Origin: Alistipes sp. | GTDB taxonomy: Bacteria > Bacteroidota > Bacteroidia > Bacteroidales > Rikenellaceae | NCBI GenBank assembly: GCA_017937125.1 | Contig: JAGBEH010000007.1 | Location: forward strand, 186,001-250,000 | Direction of reading: 5' to 3' | Length of the DNA: 64,000 bases | Shown: positions 26,079 through 35,475 of the stretch, piece by piece | How positions within the stretch are numbered: the first letter of the stretch is position 1 | Layout of the letters: every line of letters starts with the position of its first letter | Translations under genes and position numbers: made by a program | Notes under the pieces: generated by a model | Seen by the model: the letters and a program-made list of their open reading frames with translations, nothing else | Told to the model about the DNA's origin: nothing | The model's database searches: none

Positions 26079-26109
26079 TTGGCGGATAATAAAATAAACC
26101 GTATATTTG
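26079..26109 (+). promoter_or_regulatory. Promoter for the HU gene
   Basis: TTG (26079-26081), 20 bases, TATATTTG (26102-26109). It is a textbook Bacteroidetes promoter with a long, A-rich leader of about 85 bases before the ATG. The region 25964-26200 holds nothing else. Confidence 0.8.
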
Positions 26110-26200
26110 CACGCCCTATGTACCGACGGAGTGTTTTCGGGACGGGGAAGTGCTTGAATGAAAAATAAAGCATATTATAAATTCTAAAAACAACAAAATT

Positions 26201-26473
26201 ATGACAAAGGCTGATATTGTTAGCGAAATCGCTAAACAGACGGGTGCTGAGAAAGTTCAGGTTCAGACGATTGTGGAGGCATTTATGGAGAGCATCAAGG
26301 GTTCTTTGGCACAGAACAACAACGTTTACCTTCGCGGTTTCGGCAGTTTCATCATCAAGAAGCGCGCTCAGAAGGTCGCTCGTAATATTTCGAAGAACAC
26401 AACCATTACGATTCCCGCGCACAACATTCCCGCGTTCAAACCCGCGAAGAGTTTTGCCTCGAAAATCAAGTAA
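26201..26473 (+). CDS. HU family DNA-binding protein
   Basis: A 90-residue histone-like protein: the N-terminal dimerising helices (MTKADIVSEIAKQTG) are followed by GFGSFIIKKRA and the DNA-wrapping arm ending NIPAFKPAKSF, which contains the conserved Pro. It bends and compacts DNA as a dimer. The strong promoter suggests high expression. It is followed 31 bases later by the 29-residue basic gene, with a terminator after that, so the two are co-transcribed. Confidence 0.96.
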   Translation: MTKADIVSEIAKQTGAEKVQVQTIVEAFMESIKGSLAQNNNVYLRGFGSFIIKKRAQKVARNISKNTTITIPAHNIPAFKPAKSFASKIK

Positions 26474-26504
26474 TGATATTCGTATAACATAAAATTCTAC
26501 TAAA

Positions 26505-26594
26505 ATGCCAAACGGAAAGAAGCATAAGCGTCATAAGATGGCGACTCACAAGCGCAAAAAGCGTCTTCGCAAGAATCGTCATAAGAAAAAGTAG
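26505..26594 (+). CDS. 29-residue basic COX24/AURKAIP1 (mS38-like) protein
   Basis: A tiny gene: MPNGKKHKRHKMATHKRKKR continuing to KNRHKKK. More than half the residues are Lys, Arg or His. It matches the AURKAIP1/COX24 motif (KRKKR followed by RKNRHKKK) annotated in very short Bacteroidetes proteins; the mitochondrial relative mS38 is part of the small ribosomal subunit, and a ribosomal role here is an inference. Its placement between the HU gene and a strong terminator, in the same transcript, supports a real, highly expressed gene. It is below the usual length cut-off and easy to miss. Confidence 0.85.
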   Translation: MPNGKKHKRHKMATHKRKKRLRKNRHKKK

Positions 26595-26614
26595 GTAACT
26601 GCTTTGTGCTGATG

Positions 26615-26667
26615 ACAGGTAGACTAAAGCCGAAGGTGAGGTTACTCCCTTTGGCTTTGCCTGTTTT
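26615..26667 (+). terminator. Terminator of the HU operon
   Basis: AAAGCCGAAGG (26626-26636) pairs with CCTTTGGCTTT (26648-26658), and outside it ACAGG (26615-26619) pairs with CCTGT, followed by TTT. One G-U pair is present. Confidence 0.75.
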
Positions 26668-26964
26668 AATGACGGCAATTGTATACGGAATTACATCGGT
26701 TTGTTTCAGTAACCCTTTTTTCGCTTCCGCCTGTCGGGTCTCTCGCGGCAGACCGCGTTTACGGATTTTACCCACCCCTAACTGCGGCAGCAGGCGAAGG
26801 CAATCGCTCGCGAATTGCCGAGCCGCCACAGCAGAAACGGCGCTTGCGCCGTAAATCCCCGCCTTAGGCAGTGACTTCGGGCGGAACCCGCAAGGAAAAC
26901 GAAGTTTGGGAACAACGACGGCGTAATATGTATGCAATCGCCTTAATGATTTAATCCATTCGCA
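26668..26964 (+). promoter_or_regulatory. Structured leader region before the RNase G gene
   Basis: About 300 bases without a credible gene. They contain two clean hairpins, GGCAAT-N9-ATTGCC (26799-26819) and ACGGCGC-TT-GCGCCGT (26837-26852), and further GC-rich inverted repeats. No promoter match is clear. The segment could be a long 5' untranslated region; RNase E in enterobacteria regulates itself through such a leader, but nothing here proves this. Confidence 0.35.
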
Positions 26965-28515
26965 ATGAATAGAGAACTGATAATTAGCGTAACCCCGACC
27001 GAAATGACCATAGCGCTTTGCGAGGACAAAGTGCTCGTGGAGTTGAATAAGGAGCAGACCCGCACCGGTTTCGCCGTAGGCGACATTTATCTGGGCAAGG
27101 TGCGCAAGATAATGCCGGGGCTTAACGCCGCATTCGTAAATGTCGGACACGAGCGCGATGCTTTCATCCACTGCCTCGATATGGGCGGGCAGTTCCCGTC
27201 CCTCCAGAAGTTGGTGGCCAGCTACCAGCCCGGCAAACGCGGGCTGAAGCTCGAGACGATGAAGCTCGAGGCTCCGCTCAATCCGAAAACCGAAAAGATT
27301 GCCAACCACCTGACCGTGGGGCAGTCTGTAATGGTACAGATCGCCAAGGAGGCGATTTCGACAAAGGGTCCGCGCCTTACCGCGGAAATATCTCTCGCCG
27401 GCCGCAATGTAGTGCTGGTGCCGTTCAATTCGAAGATTTTCATCTCGCAGAAGATACGTTCGAACGAGGAGAAAAAACGGCTCAAGCGTATCGCCGCGAG
27501 CGTGCTGCCCCAGAATTTCGGCGTCATCATACGCACGGCGGCCGTCCATGCCAGCGATTTCGACATCGAGCAGGATATACTCTCGCTGGTCGAGAAGTGG
27601 CACAATACGCTGCAACAGATACGCAAGAATCCCGCTCCCGCACTGCTTATGAGCGAAATGAGCCGTGCGAACACCATAATCCGCGATACGCTCGACGGGT
27701 CTTTTTCGCAGATCATCGTCGATGACGAGGCTATGTACAACAATATCCGCAGCTACATACGCCTTGTCGATCCCGAACGCGAAAAGATAGTCAAGCTCTA
27801 TCACGGCACGCTGCCTATTTTCGATAATTTCGACATTTCGCGTCAGATAAAGTCGCTGTTCGCCAAGTACGTATCGCTGCGTCGCGGCGCATACCTCATC
27901 ATCGAGCATACCGAAGCGATGAACGTCATCGACGTCAATTCGGGCAACCGCACGAAGGCCGAGGACAACCAGGAGCAGACGGCTTTGGACGTGAATCTCG
28001 CCGCCGCGCACGAAATCGCACGACAGCTCCGCCTGCGCGATTTGGGCGGTATCGTCATAGTCGATTTCATCGATATGCACAAGGCGCAGAACCGCCAGCT
28101 GCTGCACGAGGAGATGACGAAACTTATGGCGGGCGACAAGGCTAAACATACGGTGCTGCCGCTCACCAAGTTCGGGCTTATGCAGATCACGCGCCAGCGC
28201 ATACGCCCCGTCGCCGTGCAGGACATTCAGGACGTCTGCCCGACCTGCAACGGTACGGGAAAGATCGAACCCACGATTCTGCTCGACAAGAAGATCGAAA
28301 ACCAGATTTCGTATCTTTCGCAGGACCGCAAACGCAAGTACGTGAAACTCGTCGTCAGCCCGTATGTGGCGGCATATCTGCGGCAGGGATTCGTACCGTT
28401 GCGATTGAAATGGATGATGCGCTACGGTATGTGGATCGATATCCATACCGACCAGAGTCTGGGCATCGTCGATGTGCACTATCACGACCGTAAGAATAAC
28501 GACATTATCGGATAG
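26965..28515 (+). CDS. rng: Rne/Rng family endoribonuclease (RNase G-like)
   Basis: A 516-residue protein with no C-terminal degradosome scaffold, which makes it RNase G-like rather than RNase E-like. An N-terminal S1 domain (GDIYLGKVRKIMPGLNAAFV) is followed by the DNase I-like catalytic domain with metal ligands Asp323 (DVNSGN) and Asp367 (DFIDM), and the zinc-link CPTCNGTG (Cys425, Cys428). It cuts single-stranded, 5'-monophosphate RNA during rRNA maturation and mRNA turnover. mfd follows after 35 bases on the same strand. The long region upstream is described separately. Confidence 0.95.
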   Translation: MNRELIISVTPTEMTIALCEDKVLVELNKEQTRTGFAVGDIYLGKVRKIMPGLNAAFVNVGHERDAFIHCLDMGGQFPSLQKLVASYQPGKRGLKLETMKLEAPLNPKTEKIANHLTVGQSVMVQIAKEAISTKGPRLTAEISLAGRNVVLVPFNSKIFISQKIRSNEEKKRLKRIAASVLPQNFGVIIRTAAVHASDFDIEQDILSLVEKWHNTLQQIRKNPAPALLMSEMSRANTIIRDTLDGSFSQIIVDDEAMYNNIRSYIRLVDPEREKIVKLYHGTLPIFDNFDISRQIKSLFAKYVSLRRGAYLIIEHTEAMNVIDVNSGNRTKAEDNQEQTALDVNLAAAHEIARQLRLRDLGGIVIVDFIDMHKAQNRQLLHEEMTKLMAGDKAKHTVLPLTKFGLMQITRQRIRPVAVQDIQDVCPTCNGTGKIEPTILLDKKIENQISYLSQDRKRKYVKLVVSPYVAAYLRQGFVPLRLKWMMRYGMWIDIHTDQSLGIVDVHYHDRKNNDIIG

Positions 28516-28550
28516 CGGAGCGCTTGCCGACTGCCGTTTCCGCAGTGAAT

Positions 28551-31500
28551 ATGAATGATATGTTGCGGTTTTTCGACGGCTCCGAGCCGTTGAGAAAACT
28601 ATGTAGGGAACTCGGGAAAGAGAGCGTTACCGTCCGGCTCGACGAGCTGGTCGGCGGGGCTCTTTCGCCTTATGCGGCCGCTGCTATAGCCCGCTGCGGG
28701 GGCGTGCATGTCTTCGTTGCCGAGGACAGGGATGCTGCCGCCTACCTGATGAACGATTTTTATGCGCTGCTCGACGAGGAACGCGTGTTTTTCTTCCCGT
28801 CGTCGTATAAGAATTCGATAGTCTACGGCAATGAAGATGCGCAGGGGGTGGTGCAGCGCACCAATACCGTAAATGCCCTGCGCGGCGCCGCAGGCAAGGG
28901 CTATACTGTCGTATGCACCTATCCCGAGGCTCTGGCCGAGGGGGTGGTCGATCCCGATACTATGAACGGCGATATGCTTTCGCTCGACGTCGGGAGTGCC
29001 ATAAGCATCTCCGAACTGGAGGAGCGTTTGGAATCTATGGGTTTCAAGCCCGTCGATTTCGTCTACGAACCCGGCCAGTATTCGGTGCGCGGGGGTATCG
29101 TCGATATCTTCTCGTATTCCGAGAGCCGCCCGTTCCGTTTCGACTTTTTCGGCGACGAGATAGAATCCGTACGCCGTTTCGAGATTTCGAGCCAGCTCTC
29201 TGCCGACAGGCTGCAACACGCCGACATCATTCCCAACATCAACTCGCGTTCGGACCGCAAGGTGTCGCTCGCCCGTTTTGCGGGCAATGCGTCGTTCTGG
29301 TTCTACGATGCCGATTATGCGTTGAGGCGTGTGGACGACATCCGCCGCAAGATGCTGTCGGAGATGGAGGAGCCGTCGCGGATAGATTCCTTTTTGACGA
29401 GCCGCCGCGCTCTGCTCGACGATATGGCGGCCGACCGCATCGTTATGCTGCGCAATAATGTCGCGGAACGCCCCGCCGATATTACGGTGCGCTTCGCGAC
29501 CGTTCCGCAGCCGTCGTTCAACAAGAATTTCGAGCTGTTGGCCGATGACATAATCTCGCATACCGAGCGCGGATATTCGTGCCGCATACTCTCCGAAAAC
29601 CGTGCGCAAATCGAACGTCTGGACAATATTTTCCACCAGATAGGGCGCGGCGGGGCCGTTGTGAACGCTCTGCCCGTCGTCCTGCACGAGGGTTTTATCG
29701 ACAACGACCTGAAACTCTGCTTCTATACCGACCACCAGATATTCGAACGCTACCAGCGTTACCGCATCAACGGCGAAATCAAGCGCGACGAACAGATGAC
29801 CGTAGCCGAGCTCAATGCGTTGCAGGTCGGCGACTACGTGGTGCATATGGACCACGGCATCGGGCGGTTCGGCGGGCTGGTCAAGATCAACGAGAACGGC
29901 AAGGTACACGAGGCTATAAAACTTATTTACAAGGATAACGACGTTCTGTTCGTCAATGTCCACTCATTGCATCGCATTTCTCGCTACAAGAGCGGCGACG
30001 GCGAGCCCCCGAAAATTTACAAGCTCGGCGGCGGCGCGTGGCAGAAACTCAAGAACGCAACGAAACGCGCCGTCAAGGATATTTCGCGCGAGCTTATCGC
30101 GCTGTATGCCCGACGCAAGGCGAGCAAGGGCTTCGCATTTTCGCCCGACACCTATCTCCAGCAGGAACTCGAAGCGTCGTTTATGTGGGAGGATACTCCC
30201 GACCAGCAGGCGGCAGCCGAGGCCGTCAAGCGGGATATGGAGTCTGAGCAGCCGATGGACAGGCTCGTCTGCGGAGACGTGGGTTTCGGCAAGACCGAGG
30301 TGGCTATCCGTGCCGCGTTCAAAGCCGCCGTGGACGGCAAACAGACGGCGGTGCTCGTGCCTACGACCATTCTCGCATTGCAGCATTATCGTTCGTTTGC
30401 GGAGCGGCTGCGCGACCTTCCCGTGAAGGTCGAATATCTCAACCGCACCAAGTCGGCCAAGGAGACGCGGCAGATACTCGAGGACCTCGCCGCGGGGAAG
30501 ATAGACATACTTATAGGTACCCACAAGATTCTGGGAAAGAATGTCAGGTTCCACGATCTGGGGCTTCTGATCATCGACGAGGAGCAGAAGTTCGGCGTAG
30601 CCGCCAAGGAGAAACTCACGCAGATGAGCGTCAGCGTCGATACGCTTACGCTTACGGCGACGCCTATTCCGCGTACGTTGCAGTTCTCGCTTATGGGCTC
30701 CCGCGATTTGTCCGTGATTTCGACGCCGCCGCCCAACAGACGCCCGATAGTCACCGAGTCGCACGTATTTTCGGAAGATATTCTGCGCGATGCGGTCGAT
30801 GCCGAGCTCTCGCGCAGCGGGCAGGTCTTCATCATCCATAACAAGGTCGATGAACTGGAGACGCTGCGCGGAACTGTCTGCCGGCTGTGCCCTGCGGCCA
30901 AGGTCCGTACGGCACACGGGCGTATGCCTGCGGATGACGTGGAAAAGGTGCTTATGGATTTTATCTACGGCGATTTCGATGTGCTGATAGCCACCACCAT
31001 AGTCGAGAACGGCATCGACATCCCGAATGTCAATACCATAATCATCGACGACGCCCAGAACTTCGGCCTCAGCGACCTGCACCAGCTGCGCGGCCGCGTG
31101 GGACGCAGCGACAAGAAGGCCTATTGCTATCTTCTGACGCCGCCCGACGAACTTATGTCGAGCGATGCACGGCGTCGTATGCGTGCCATAGAGGAGTTCT
31201 CGGATTTGGGCTCGGGCTTCAATATCGCTATGCAGGACCTCGATATTCGCGGTGCGGGCAACCTGTTGGGTGCCGAGCAGAGCGGCTTCATCGCCGACAT
31301 AGGTTTCGAGACCTACCAGAAGATAATGCGCGAAGCCATTGCCGAACTGCGCACCGAGGGAGTCGATGTCTCGGCAATGAGCGACGGGGAGCAGAACGTG
31401 GTCGGGAATATGAACTTTATCGAGGATTCCGTCATAGAGATAGATGTCCCCGCCGAGCTTCCCGAGTCGTATGTCCGTCAGCAGGCCGAGCGCTTGCGCC

Positions 31501-31865
31501 TTTACCGCGAGCTGGATTCGCTTCGCGGCGAGGAGGCCTTGCAGGGCTTCGCCGCACGCCTTAAAGACCGCTTCGGCGAATTGCCCCGCCCGACGCTCGA
31601 ACTGCTCGATGTGGTGCGCCTGCGCCGCGAGGCCGTGAGGTTGGGTATGGAGCGCGTGAAGATCAAGAACGGATTGATGATAGTGCAGTTCGCGGGCGAC
31701 GAGCACTCGCCTTTATATAAGAGCGACACGTTTATGAATATGCTCCGCCGCGTTACGGCGCAGCCCGACCGTTTCGTCCTCAAACAGCGCGACAACCGCT
31801 TGGCGATGACCGTTCGGAGGGTGAACGGCGTAGGCGAGGGCTGGAAGGTGCTTCGGGAGTTGTAG
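28551..31865 (+). CDS. mfd: Transcription-repair coupling factor Mfd
   Basis: 1104 residues from ATG 28551 (MNDMLRFFDGSEP); a TTG nine codons upstream is less likely. The order of domains is complete: UvrB-homology part (PGQYSVRGGIVDIFSYSESR), RNA-polymerase-interacting CarD-like domain (LNALQVGDYVVHMDHGIGRF), helicase lobes with Walker A GDVGFGKTEVA near residue 577 and DEEQ near 675, TATPIPRTL, motif VI QLRGRVGRSDK and the C-terminal TRCF domain. It removes stalled RNA polymerase from lesions and recruits UvrA. Confidence 0.97.
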   Translation: MNDMLRFFDGSEPLRKLCRELGKESVTVRLDELVGGALSPYAAAAIARCGGVHVFVAEDRDAAAYLMNDFYALLDEERVFFFPSSYKNSIVYGNEDAQGVVQRTNTVNALRGAAGKGYTVVCTYPEALAEGVVDPDTMNGDMLSLDVGSAISISELEERLESMGFKPVDFVYEPGQYSVRGGIVDIFSYSESRPFRFDFFGDEIESVRRFEISSQLSADRLQHADIIPNINSRSDRKVSLARFAGNASFWFYDADYALRRVDDIRRKMLSEMEEPSRIDSFLTSRRALLDDMAADRIVMLRNNVAERPADITVRFATVPQPSFNKNFELLADDIISHTERGYSCRILSENRAQIERLDNIFHQIGRGGAVVNALPVVLHEGFIDNDLKLCFYTDHQIFERYQRYRINGEIKRDEQMTVAELNALQVGDYVVHMDHGIGRFGGLVKINENGKVHEAIKLIYKDNDVLFVNVHSLHRISRYKSGDGEPPKIYKLGGGAWQKLKNATKRAVKDISRELIALYARRKASKGFAFSPDTYLQQELEASFMWEDTPDQQAAAEAVKRDMESEQPMDRLVCGDVGFGKTEVAIRAAFKAAVDGKQTAVLVPTTILALQHYRSFAERLRDLPVKVEYLNRTKSAKETRQILEDLAAGKIDILIGTHKILGKNVRFHDLGLLIIDEEQKFGVAAKEKLTQMSVSVDTLTLTATPIPRTLQFSLMGSRDLSVISTPPPNRRPIVTESHVFSEDILRDAVDAELSRSGQVFIIHNKVDELETLRGTVCRLCPAAKVRTAHGRMPADDVEKVLMDFIYGDFDVLIATTIVENGIDIPNVNTIIIDDAQNFGLSDLHQLRGRVGRSDKKAYCYLLTPPDELMSSDARRRMRAIEEFSDLGSGFNIAMQDLDIRGAGNLLGAEQSGFIADIGFETYQKIMREAIAELRTEGVDVSAMSDGEQNVVGNMNFIEDSVIEIDVPAELPESYVRQQAERLRLYRELDSLRGEEALQGFAARLKDRFGELPRPTLELLDVVRLRREAVRLGMERVKIKNGLMIVQFAGDEHSPLYKSDTFMNMLRRVTAQPDRFVLKQRDNRLAMTVRRVNGVGEGWKVLREL

Positions 31866-31985
31866 AGGTGTGCCGATTGCGTGTCCGCGGTAAGCGAACC
31901 CTCGGACATTCGTAACGGGACCGACGGCATTGCGGCTGTATCGCCGCGAGGCGTTGCGTCGGGAAAAAGTAAAACGGAAGATAAA

Positions 31986-32729
31986 ATGAATTTAATCGCC
32001 GACATAGGCAATACATTGACCAAAATAGCCGTTATTGACCAAACGGGAATAATCGCCGTGCGACGTGTCGAGACCTTCGACGAACGGTTGCTCGACGGGT
32101 TGCTTGCAGAATATCCGCTCATTGACAAGGCTATAGTGGCATCTACCGGCATCGGCGGCGACAGGGTGTACGGCGCTGTGGCGGCGAGGGTGGGGTATTC
32201 GCTCCGCTTTACGTCGGACACGGCGGTGCCGTTGGAGAACGGATACGGGACGCCGCAGACACTCGGCACCGATCGTCTCGCGGCGGCTGTCGGGGCGCGC
32301 GAACTTTACGGCGACAGGAATATGCTCATAGTCGATTTCGGTACGGCCGTCACCTACGATCTGGTCATCGGAGGCGTGTTCCTCGGCGGCAATATATCGC
32401 TCGGCCTGCGCGGGCGCCTGCGGGCGCTGTATGAATATACGGCAGGGCTGCCGTTGTGCGAACCTACCGACGAGCTCCTGCCTTTCGGCAACTCCACACG
32501 CACGGCGATAGAACAGGGGGCTATGAGCGGCATAACCTATGAAACGGAGGGATATATCTCCGAGTTCGGCAGAAAATATGACGATTTGTGCATAATTTTT
32601 ACCGGCGGAGATGCAAAATACTTTGTTAAACGGATTAAAAATACGATATTTGCAAATTGTGATTTGACCGTTTACGGTTTGAACAGAATTTTGGAATACA
32701 ATGCAACGAAAGAGAATGAAGAATATTGA
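31986..32729 (+). CDS. coaX: Type III pantothenate kinase CoaX
   Basis: 247 residues from ATG 31986 (MNLIADIGNTLTKIAV); the in-frame codons upstream (31881) lack support. The ASKHA-fold motifs are DIGNTLTK at the N-terminus, GTDRLAAAVGA in the middle and VDFGTAVTYD, with TGGDAKYF near the end. It performs the first step of coenzyme A synthesis and is insensitive to CoA feedback. The next gene starts inside its last codons, so a run of six genes (coaX to ppiD) is closely packed; coaX itself looks unrelated in function. Confidence 0.95.
   Translation: MNLIADIGNTLTKIAVIDQTGIIAVRRVETFDERLLDGLLAEYPLIDKAIVASTGIGGDRVYGAVAARVGYSLRFTSDTAVPLENGYGTPQTLGTDRLAAAVGARELYGDRNMLIVDFGTAVTYDLVIGGVFLGGNISLGLRGRLRALYEYTAGLPLCEPTDELLPFGNSTRTAIEQGAMSGITYETEGYISEFGRKYDDLCIIFTGGDAKYFVKRIKNTIFANCDLTVYGLNRILEYNATKENEEY
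32622..32652 (+). promoter_or_regulatory. Possible internal promoter before the outer-membrane protein gene
   Basis: TTTG (32622-32625), 19 bases, then GATATTTG (32645-32652), one base off TAnnTTTG, within the end of coaX. Confidence 0.35.
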
Positions 32730-34089
32730 ACTCTTAGCTGCGGCAGCGGTGCTTGCGGTCGTCTCGATTTCGGGTGCTTCGGCGCAGACGAGCAGTACGA
32801 ACGCCTTTTCGCCTTATTCGATGTTCGGAGTCGGCGAATTGAGCACTCAGGGCTCATTGCCTATGCGCTCGCTGGGAGGCGTCGGCGTGGCGTGGCGCAG
32901 CGCATCTATGGCGAGCCTGCTGAATCCGGCCGGTTACAGCGCCACGATGCAAAAGAGTTTCATCTTCAATTTCGGCGTCGAGGGTGCGCATATCAATAAC
33001 GCCCAGCGGAAATACGGTGCCGACGGGGCATATGCGGGTTTGGCCAAAAATGCCAAGAATTCGATAAATTTCCACGAAATATCTTTCCAGATGCCGCTGA
33101 CCAAGGGCCTCGGTTTGGGCTTCAGCCTTACGCCTTACAGCAGCGTCGGCTACAATATGACCTCTACGGAGCAGAGCGAGGACATATGGGGCGAGATCGG
33201 CCGCGTGCAGTACAACTATACGGGCGAGGGCGATATTACGGAGGTGAAGCTCGGCGTAGGCTGGGAGATCTTCAAGAACTTCTCTTTGGGCGTGGCCGGT
33301 ATGTATTACTGGGGCGATATAGACCGTGCCTATACGTCGTTCGTCAAGAACGATGTCGTGGGTGTCGGTTCGTATTCTCCGACCATCGGCAACGACAATT
33401 ACAGCGTCTCGAACTTCAAGTTCCAGGCGGGTATCCAGTACAGCGTCATCGCCAACGACAAACGTCTGCTGACTTTGGGCGCCACCTACGATATGGGCGG
33501 CAGCCTTCGCCCGAAGGTCACGAAGAACGTTTACAACAACGATCTCAACTCGACGACCGTTATCAACGAGGGCTCGCGCAGTGAAATACGCCTTCCCGAG
33601 CAGTGGACGGGCGGCATTTTCTATCAGGACGCGCGCTTCGCGGCGGGCTTCGATTATGTTTTCCAGAACTGGGGCGGAAAGAATTCCAAGCTCGAGGAGC
33701 CTGTTTTCGGAGGTATGAAAGTCTCGTACGTCAATACGAGCACGTTCAAGGCAGGCTTTGAATATACGCCCAACCGCTTCGACGTGCGCCATTATTACAA
33801 CCGTATGTCTTATCGCGTGGGCGCCCGATACGGAGGTTATTATCAGAGCTTCAACGGCCAAAAGATGGACCAGTATGCCGTTACGTTCGGTATAGGGTTT
33901 CCCGTCAAGTTCCTCGGTGCGTCGGCTGTCGATTTCGGCATAGAGTACGGCGGGAGAGGCACGAGCAGGAGCCTTACCAACTCTCTCGGCCAGCGTGTGG
34001 GGCTTATCAAACAGCAGTATATCAAATTCGCCATCGGCATATCGATGTTCGGCGAGGATTATTGGTTCGTACGGCCCAAATACGATTGA
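32716..34089 (+). CDS. Exported outer-membrane barrel protein, FadL-like
   Basis: 457 residues from Met 32716 (MKNIELLAAAAVLAVVSISG), with the signal peptide ending ASA. An alternative ATG at 32701 adds five residues. The mature protein starts with SPYSMFGVGELSTQG and SLGGVGVAWRSASMASLLNP, as in FadL/OmpP1-like Bacteroidetes proteins, and continues with about 14 amphipathic strands (GLGFSLTPYSSVGYN, AGFDYVFQNWGGKN). It overlaps coaX and is followed 28 bases later by the TPR gene. A hydrophobic-compound channel is suggested by the fold only. Confidence 0.82.
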   Translation: MKNIELLAAAAVLAVVSISGASAQTSSTNAFSPYSMFGVGELSTQGSLPMRSLGGVGVAWRSASMASLLNPAGYSATMQKSFIFNFGVEGAHINNAQRKYGADGAYAGLAKNAKNSINFHEISFQMPLTKGLGLGFSLTPYSSVGYNMTSTEQSEDIWGEIGRVQYNYTGEGDITEVKLGVGWEIFKNFSLGVAGMYYWGDIDRAYTSFVKNDVVGVGSYSPTIGNDNYSVSNFKFQAGIQYSVIANDKRLLTLGATYDMGGSLRPKVTKNVYNNDLNSTTVINEGSRSEIRLPEQWTGGIFYQDARFAAGFDYVFQNWGGKNSKLEEPVFGGMKVSYVNTSTFKAGFEYTPNRFDVRHYYNRMSYRVGARYGGYYQSFNGQKMDQYAVTFGIGFPVKFLGASAVDFGIEYGGRGTSRSLTNSLGQRVGLIKQQYIKFAIGISMFGEDYWFVRPKYD

Positions 34090-34117
34090 TTGAAAAAACT
34101 AAAATATTTGAGTGACA

Positions 34118-35470
34118 ATGAAGAATTTCAGAGTTTTATTGACTGCCGTGTTCGCGTTTGCGGGCTTTTCGGCAATCGCGCAGGATTTCAGCGATCCCCA
34201 GTATGCTAAGTGGGGCGAGACCGCCGAAGAACGCAAGGAGAACATCCTCAACAGCACTTTCCTCAAGGAATCGATCGACAACCGCGATTTTCAGGCTGCC
34301 GCAGGTTATCTGAAGGTGCTGGTGGAGAAGTGCCCTACGGCTTCGGAAAATATCTATGCCAACGGTATCCGCCTTTACAAGAATAAGATCAATCGTGCCA
34401 AGACCCTCGCCGAGAAACGCGGGTATGTCGATTCGCTGATGTGGGTCTACGATTTGCGCAACCGATATTTCGGGTCGCATCCCAAGCGCGGTACGGTCTA
34501 TATCCTCGACCGTAAGGCTCGTGAGCTGCTTACCTACGATGCGTCCGACCGTGCGGGTATACGCAAGGCTTTCGAGGAGGCTATCGATGCTTCCGTCGCA
34601 AGCACGGGCAAGGCCGATGCCGAGCTTATGGCCATATATTTCAAGAACCTGTGCGATGACTATAAGGTGGACGAGGTAGGTGCGGATTACGTGTTGTCGG
34701 CCTACGAGCGGCTTTCGCCTCTCTTCGCCGATGCGTGCGAACCGGGGCAGCTGGAGGCCAAGGAGCAGTTCGAAACCTGCTTCGGTATGAGCGGCGCCGC
34801 GAACTGCAATAACCTCGAGGAGATGTTCTCCAAGAAACTGGCTGCCGCACCCGACGATCCCGAAGTCCTCGGACAGGCCGTGGCGCTTATGGCACGTGCG
34901 GAGTGCGATTCCGATTTCTTCTTCGCTACTGCCGAACGTTATTATGCGGTCAAACCGTCGTCTGAAACGGCTCTGTTCCTTGCGCAGGCTTTCCAGAACA
35001 AGAAGGAGTTCGATAAGGCGAACATCTATCTTCGCGAGGCCGTGGTCAATGAACAGGACCCCGCCGAGCGTGTCAAGCTGCTCGTGCGTATCGCCGTCGT
35101 AGAGTTGGCGGCGCAGAAATATGCGGATTCGGCTGCGGCCGCCGAGGAGGCCTGCAACATCGATCCCGAGAACGGATACGCCTACTTTATTCTTGCTCAG
35201 GCATATGCTATGGGCAACGGAGGCTGCGACGGACTGGATCGCGATGCCACTTACTGGGTGGCTTACGATACGATGAACAAGGCTGTTGCGCGTCTTGACA
35301 GCGAGCCCGAAACCCAAAAGACGGCTCAGGCTTCGCTGGCCAACTATCGCCGTTCGTTCCCGACTGCCGAGGAGTGCTTCTTCAACGAACTCAAGGAGGG
35401 TGCGGGTTATACCGTTAAGTGCGGTGTCGCGCGCGGTAAATCCACTACGGTACGTTTCCGTCCGCAGTAA
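34118..35470 (+). CDS. Periplasmic tetratricopeptide-repeat protein
   Basis: 450 residues from ATG 34118 (MKNFRVLLTAVFAFAGFSAIAQ), with a signal peptide; a GTG six bases earlier is possible. The mature part is almost all alpha-helical, with several TPR-like pairs (AALFLAQAFQNKKEFDKANI-type, then AQKYADSAAAAEEACNIDPE and YAYFILAQAYAMG). It probably acts as a protein-interaction scaffold in the periplasm. It sits between the FadL-like barrel and lptC, six bases before lptC, suggesting a role in envelope assembly, though no specific partner can be named. Confidence 0.85.
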   Translation: MKNFRVLLTAVFAFAGFSAIAQDFSDPQYAKWGETAEERKENILNSTFLKESIDNRDFQAAAGYLKVLVEKCPTASENIYANGIRLYKNKINRAKTLAEKRGYVDSLMWVYDLRNRYFGSHPKRGTVYILDRKARELLTYDASDRAGIRKAFEEAIDASVASTGKADAELMAIYFKNLCDDYKVDEVGADYVLSAYERLSPLFADACEPGQLEAKEQFETCFGMSGAANCNNLEEMFSKKLAAAPDDPEVLGQAVALMARAECDSDFFFATAERYYAVKPSSETALFLAQAFQNKKEFDKANIYLREAVVNEQDPAERVKLLVRIAVVELAAQKYADSAAAAEEACNIDPENGYAYFILAQAYAMGNGGCDGLDRDATYWVAYDTMNKAVARLDSEPETQKTAQASLANYRRSFPTAEECFFNELKEGAGYTVKCGVARGKSTTVRFRPQ

Positions 35471-35475
35471 CGGCT

